This document shows positions 7,784-9,471 of a DNA stretch of 9,471 nt, one piece after another. The DNA comes from Deltaproteobacteria bacterium (lineage in GTDB: Bacteria; Desulfobacterota; Desulfobacteria; Desulfobacterales; Desulfobacteraceae), in contig JAFCZY010000047.1 in assembly GCA_019314105.1 (NCBI GenBank), positions 1 through 9,471 on the forward strand. Reading direction: 5' to 3'. The notes below the pieces were generated by a model, which saw only the letters and a program-made list of their open reading frames with translations, was not told the origin of the DNA and did no database searches. The translations under genes were made by a program, and so were the position numbers. Positions within the stretch are counted from its first letter, which is position 1; each line of letters begins with the position of its first letter.

Positions 7784-7847
7784 AATGCATCATATCCGCA
7801 ACTGGCCTGAAATACAGAAAAAAATTGATCCGTCCAACAATGCATCA
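7784..7847. repeat. pair of direct repeats AATGCATCA
   Basis: AATGCATCA occurs at 7784-7792 and again at 7839-7847, 55 bp apart (about five helical turns). Both copies lie between the two divergent promoters. The second copy runs into the inverted repeat at 7846. This may be a protein-binding pair on the same face of the DNA. Confidence 0.35.
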
Positions 7848-7872
7848 ACCTGTCAAATAATTTTACAGGTTG
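7846..7872. promoter_or_regulatory. inverted repeat CAACCTGT-N11-ACAGGTTG, probable enhancer site for the NtrC-type regulator
   Basis: Perfect eight-base arms at 7846-7853 and 7865-7872 surround an AT-rich spacer. Its centre is about 93 bp upstream of the -24 element at 7952, roughly -117 from the predicted transcription start. That is the usual range for enhancers bound by NtrC-type activators. The intervening AT-rich DNA (about 7873-7920) could bend easily. Part of the element recurs at 4019-4045. Confidence 0.55.
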
Positions 7873-7924
7873 TTAAATTATATATCATATTCAGCTGTTT
7901 TTTATTTTTGAATTATACCGAATT

Positions 7925-7936
7925 CCCTGTTCAGGG
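7925..7936. repeat. palindrome CCCTGTTCAGGG just upstream of the sigma-54-like element
   Basis: CCCTG and CAGGG flank a two-base centre, 14 bp before the TGGCAC box. At this place it could bind a modulating protein or form a small hairpin. The arms are only five bases. Confidence 0.3.
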
Positions 7937-7950
7937 CTGAGCTTAATCTC

Positions 7951-7966
7951 TGGCACACAAATTGAA
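7951..7966 (+). promoter_or_regulatory. candidate sigma-54 (-24/-12) promoter of the solute-binding protein gene
   Basis: TGGCAC (7951-7956), five bases, then TTGAA (7962-7966). GG and the -12 dinucleotide are exactly ten bases apart; the only departure at the key positions is GA for GC. Transcription would start near 7976, giving a leader of about 67 bases. A divergent gene pair encoding a sigma-54 activator system supports the call. A weak sigma-70 alternative (TTGAAT, 16 bases, TATTAA) overlaps. Confidence 0.55.
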
Positions 7967-8042
7967 TATATAAATTACAACTATATTAAAACCGACACTG
8001 TTGTCAGGCAAGATATATCAATTCAATAAAGGAGAAAAAATT

Positions 8043-8858
8043 ATGAGAAAAGCAATGCGTATCTCAAGTTTAATCATCGCCAGTTTATTAATATTATGGA
8101 CGGTTATGCCGCCAACAATGGCAACTGCTGAACAGAAATTACAATACAGTTGCTCTGCGCAAGTTTATGAGGCTTTTGAAAATGCGAGGCTGAATGCGTT
8201 TACAAAGGAAACCGGGATATCGATTGACCTGTTTGTTGCCTCATCAAATTCCTGCATATATCGGGTAATGCAGGATATGACCGACATCGCCAGCAGCACA
8301 AGAGCAATATACCAGCGCCAGAAAGACTACGGACTGGTGGAAACACCTTTTTGTAAGGATCCGCTGGCAATTATTACAAAAAAATCGACTCCGATCAATA
8401 ATTTAAGTGAGGGACACCTCCGTCAAATATTCTCCGGTGGAATCACTAATTGGAAAAAAGTAGGCGGGCCTGATCTGCCAATTACCCTTGTTGTCCCGGG
8501 TGAAGAAACCGGTGCCCATAAAAACTTCAGACGGCTGGTCATGAAACACAAAGAAATAAATTATGATTATTTAACCTATAAATCAACCCGTGTTCTGGAG
8601 GCAATTGAGGCACTGCCGGCAGGTGCCATCTCCTTTATCTCCCGAGGTGCTCAGATCACCCATCCGGCTATAAAAGTATTGAGCATTAACGGCCGGAAAC
8701 CGGATGATCAAAGCTATCCTTACCACCAGATATTTTACATGGTTACCAAAGGGGAACCCACAGGATCGGTTAAGGCCTTTGTTGATTTTGCCAACTCTAA
8801 AAAGGGAAGGGCTATTATCAAGGAAAGAGGGATGCTGTGCTGTCCTGTTGATGAATAA
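8043..8858 (+). CDS. exported PstS-like substrate-binding protein (orphan, ligand uncertain)
   Basis: 271 residues from the ATG at 8043. AAAGGAG eight bases upstream decides this start over an in-frame TTG at 8001. Sec signal peptide: basic MRKAMR, hydrophobic core 8-21, cleavage site ATA-EQ after about residue 29. No lipobox. The mature part resembles the PBP-like/PstS phosphate-binding group: DIASSTR at 81-87, IFSGGITNWKKVGGPDLPI at 129-147, and a C-terminal FVDFANSKKG with VKAF near 243-255. The loop that in PstS reads as a SGT-R anion grip is here EETGAHKNF (154-162), so the ligand may not be phosphate. There are five cysteines in the mature chain (37, 71, 104, 265, 266), two adjacent at the C-terminus. 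No permease or ATPase genes lie beside it. It is divergent from the two-component operon and probably under its control. It might feed a distant transporter or present ligand to a sensor (inference). Confidence 0.88.
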   Translation: MRKAMRISSLIIASLLILWTVMPPTMATAEQKLQYSCSAQVYEAFENARLNAFTKETGISIDLFVASSNSCIYRVMQDMTDIASSTRAIYQRQKDYGLVETPFCKDPLAIITKKSTPINNLSEGHLRQIFSGGITNWKKVGGPDLPITLVVPGEETGAHKNFRRLVMKHKEINYDYLTYKSTRVLEAIEALPAGAISFISRGAQITHPAIKVLSINGRKPDDQSYPYHQIFYMVTKGEPTGSVKAFVDFANSKKGRAIIKERGMLCCPVDE

Positions 8859-8911
8859 CGATCATCAATGTAAATAAATCAAACGGAAAATAGTCCACTG
8901 CCAAATTAAAT

Positions 8912-8939
8912 GTCAGGGCTGCAAACAAGCAGCTCTGAC
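8912..8939. repeat. strong 11-bp hairpin between convergent genes
   Basis: GTCAGGGCTGC (8912-8922) and GCAGCTCTGAC (8929-8939) pair over 11 positions with one G-U, around the loop AAACAA. It lies 54 bp after the solute-binding protein stop. It lacks a following U-run on the plus strand and has only a loose T-rich stretch on the minus strand, so termination is possible but not canonical; RNA 3'-end protection is an alternative. Confidence 0.5.
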
Positions 8940-9009
8940 GGGAGAAGTCGAGTAATCCTTTTGCAATTTTACTGATCCATTCCGTGGATTCTACCATCTT
9001 GGAAGTTGT

Positions 9010-9031
9010 AAAAAATACTGACAGACTCAGT
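9010..9031 (-). terminator. short rho-independent terminator for the right-edge gene
   Basis: On the minus strand ACTGA, five-base loop GTCTG, TCAGT, then A and six T (9015-9010), beginning 13 bases after the TAA at 9046-9044. The stem is only five base pairs, so efficiency may be modest. Confidence 0.5.
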
Positions 9032-9047
9032 TCTTAACAGTTCTTAA
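9028..9047. repeat. tandem duplication CAGTTCTTAA x2
   Basis: CAGTTCTTAA occurs twice head to tail (9028-9037 and 9038-9047), with a diverged third copy (TTGTTCTGAT, 9048-9057). The second copy contains the stop codon of the minus-strand gene. Probably a small slippage duplication. Confidence 0.6.
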
Positions 9048-9471
9048 TTGTTCTGATGAATCTTTCTGATGCTACTTAGATAAGTTTTATATGTGGTGAG
9101 ATAAAAAGACAACGGGCGTGAAAAATTCCTGCCAAGGATACCATCCACAAAAAGCCTGCTGATATGATGTTCATGTTTCAGCATTTTCTGGGACTGCAAA
9201 AAAATAGTTTTCTCTTCGGGAGTCAATCGCAAAACCATATCAACCATTGCCGTTCTTGCCCTTGGCAGATACATCCAGAAATAAAACAGATCAAGAGAAT
9301 TGATAATGACCATTACAGCAAGATCCTTTACTTCAGAATTCCTGCTGTTAAATAAGATTTCGGATTTTTCAAGAATCTTGAGTTCTTCAGTTTCCGGAAA
9401 AAGAAATTCCAGTTTTGAATACGTATCAAACAAGTCTGAAAATTTCTTTTTTATGTCCCTTTTTCGCAGTC
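9044..9471 (-). CDS. hypothetical protein, C-terminal part only (runs off the right edge)
   Basis: The frame stays open from the TAA at 9046-9044 to the window end, giving 142 complete residues of the C-terminus. A TTG at 9433 is in frame, but the upstream codons (reading LRKRDIKKKFSDL) are also coding-like and no ribosome site precedes the TTG, so the gene most likely starts outside the window. The visible part is mostly helical by composition. It has a basic, coiled opening, an aromatic, hydrophobic patch LFYFWMYLP (about two-fifths of the way in), the acidic-basic segment LTPEEKTIFLQSQK, and a basic C-terminal tail. No known motif or clear membrane helix is seen. It is convergent with the solute-binding protein gene and so probably not part of that unit. 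I do not recognise the family. Confidence 0.6.
   Translation of the reverse strand, partial: LRKRDIKKKFSDLFDTYSKLEFLFPETEELKILEKSEILFNSRNSEVKDLAVMVIINSLDLFYFWMYLPRARTAMVDMVLRLTPEEKTIFLQSQKMLKHEHHISRLFVDGILGRNFSRPLSFYLTTYKTYLSSIRKIHQNN

Noticed and set aside
7841..7856. Possible minus-strand sigma-54 promoter for the kinase operon
   Set aside because: The -24 dinucleotide is GA and the gap to GC is nine, not ten bases.
8001..8042. Upstream in-frame TTG start for the solute-binding protein
   Set aside because: It would place a polar 14-residue extension before a standard signal peptide and has no ribosome site, while AAAGGAG precedes the ATG at 8043.
8975..8989. ATCCA-N5-TGGAT mini-hairpin
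   Set aside because: Five base pairs only, with no U-run on either strand.

Overview
The window (9471 bp, moderately AT-rich) looks like chromosomal DNA from a Gram-negative, sigma-54-using anaerobe. The transporter and sensor families, and the abundance of dCache histidine kinases, suggest Desulfobacterota (sulfate-reducer-like delta-proteobacteria). This assignment is an inference from protein style, not from any database match. There are no RNA genes, insertion sequences, CRISPR arrays or phage genes.

Layout from left to right. (1) Bases 1-3807 hold a leftward (minus-strand) gene cluster. Read in transcription order it encodes a CaCA-family Na+/Ca2+-type exchanger (3807-2740), a TauE/SafE-type membrane permease (2669-1626), a small three-helix membrane protein (1556-1200) and a dCache sensor protein that runs off the left edge (1157-1). 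(2) Bases 3808-4077 form a gene-free control region with a rho-independent terminator for the genes to the right and promoter/operator-like signals for the cluster to the left. (3) Bases 4078-7665 hold a tightly coupled two-component system on the minus strand: a dCache-PAS histidine kinase followed by an NtrC-type response regulator with an intact GAFTGA loop. (4) Bases 7666-8042 form a 377-bp divergent control region with direct repeats, two inverted repeats and a sigma-54-like -24/-12 element facing right. (5) Bases 8043-8858 encode an exported PstS-like solute-binding protein on the plus strand, with no ABC permease beside it. (6) Bases 9044-9471 hold the C-terminal end of an unrecognised minus-strand gene that runs off the right edge.

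Working model (inference): the histidine kinase senses a periplasmic ligand and phosphorylates the NtrC-type regulator. The regulator then activates sigma-54 promoters upstream of the divergent solute-binding protein and perhaps upstream of the exchanger/TauE cluster. Both control regions carry an AACCTG...ACAGGT dyad followed closely by TAAATTA, about 93-108 bp upstream of a sigma-54-like -24 element. This would tie a secreted binding protein, two ion or sulfur-anion transporters, a small membrane protein and a second sensor into one circuit. The second sensor is odd: where the phospho-accepting histidine should be, it has serine, so it may be a signalling pseudokinase.
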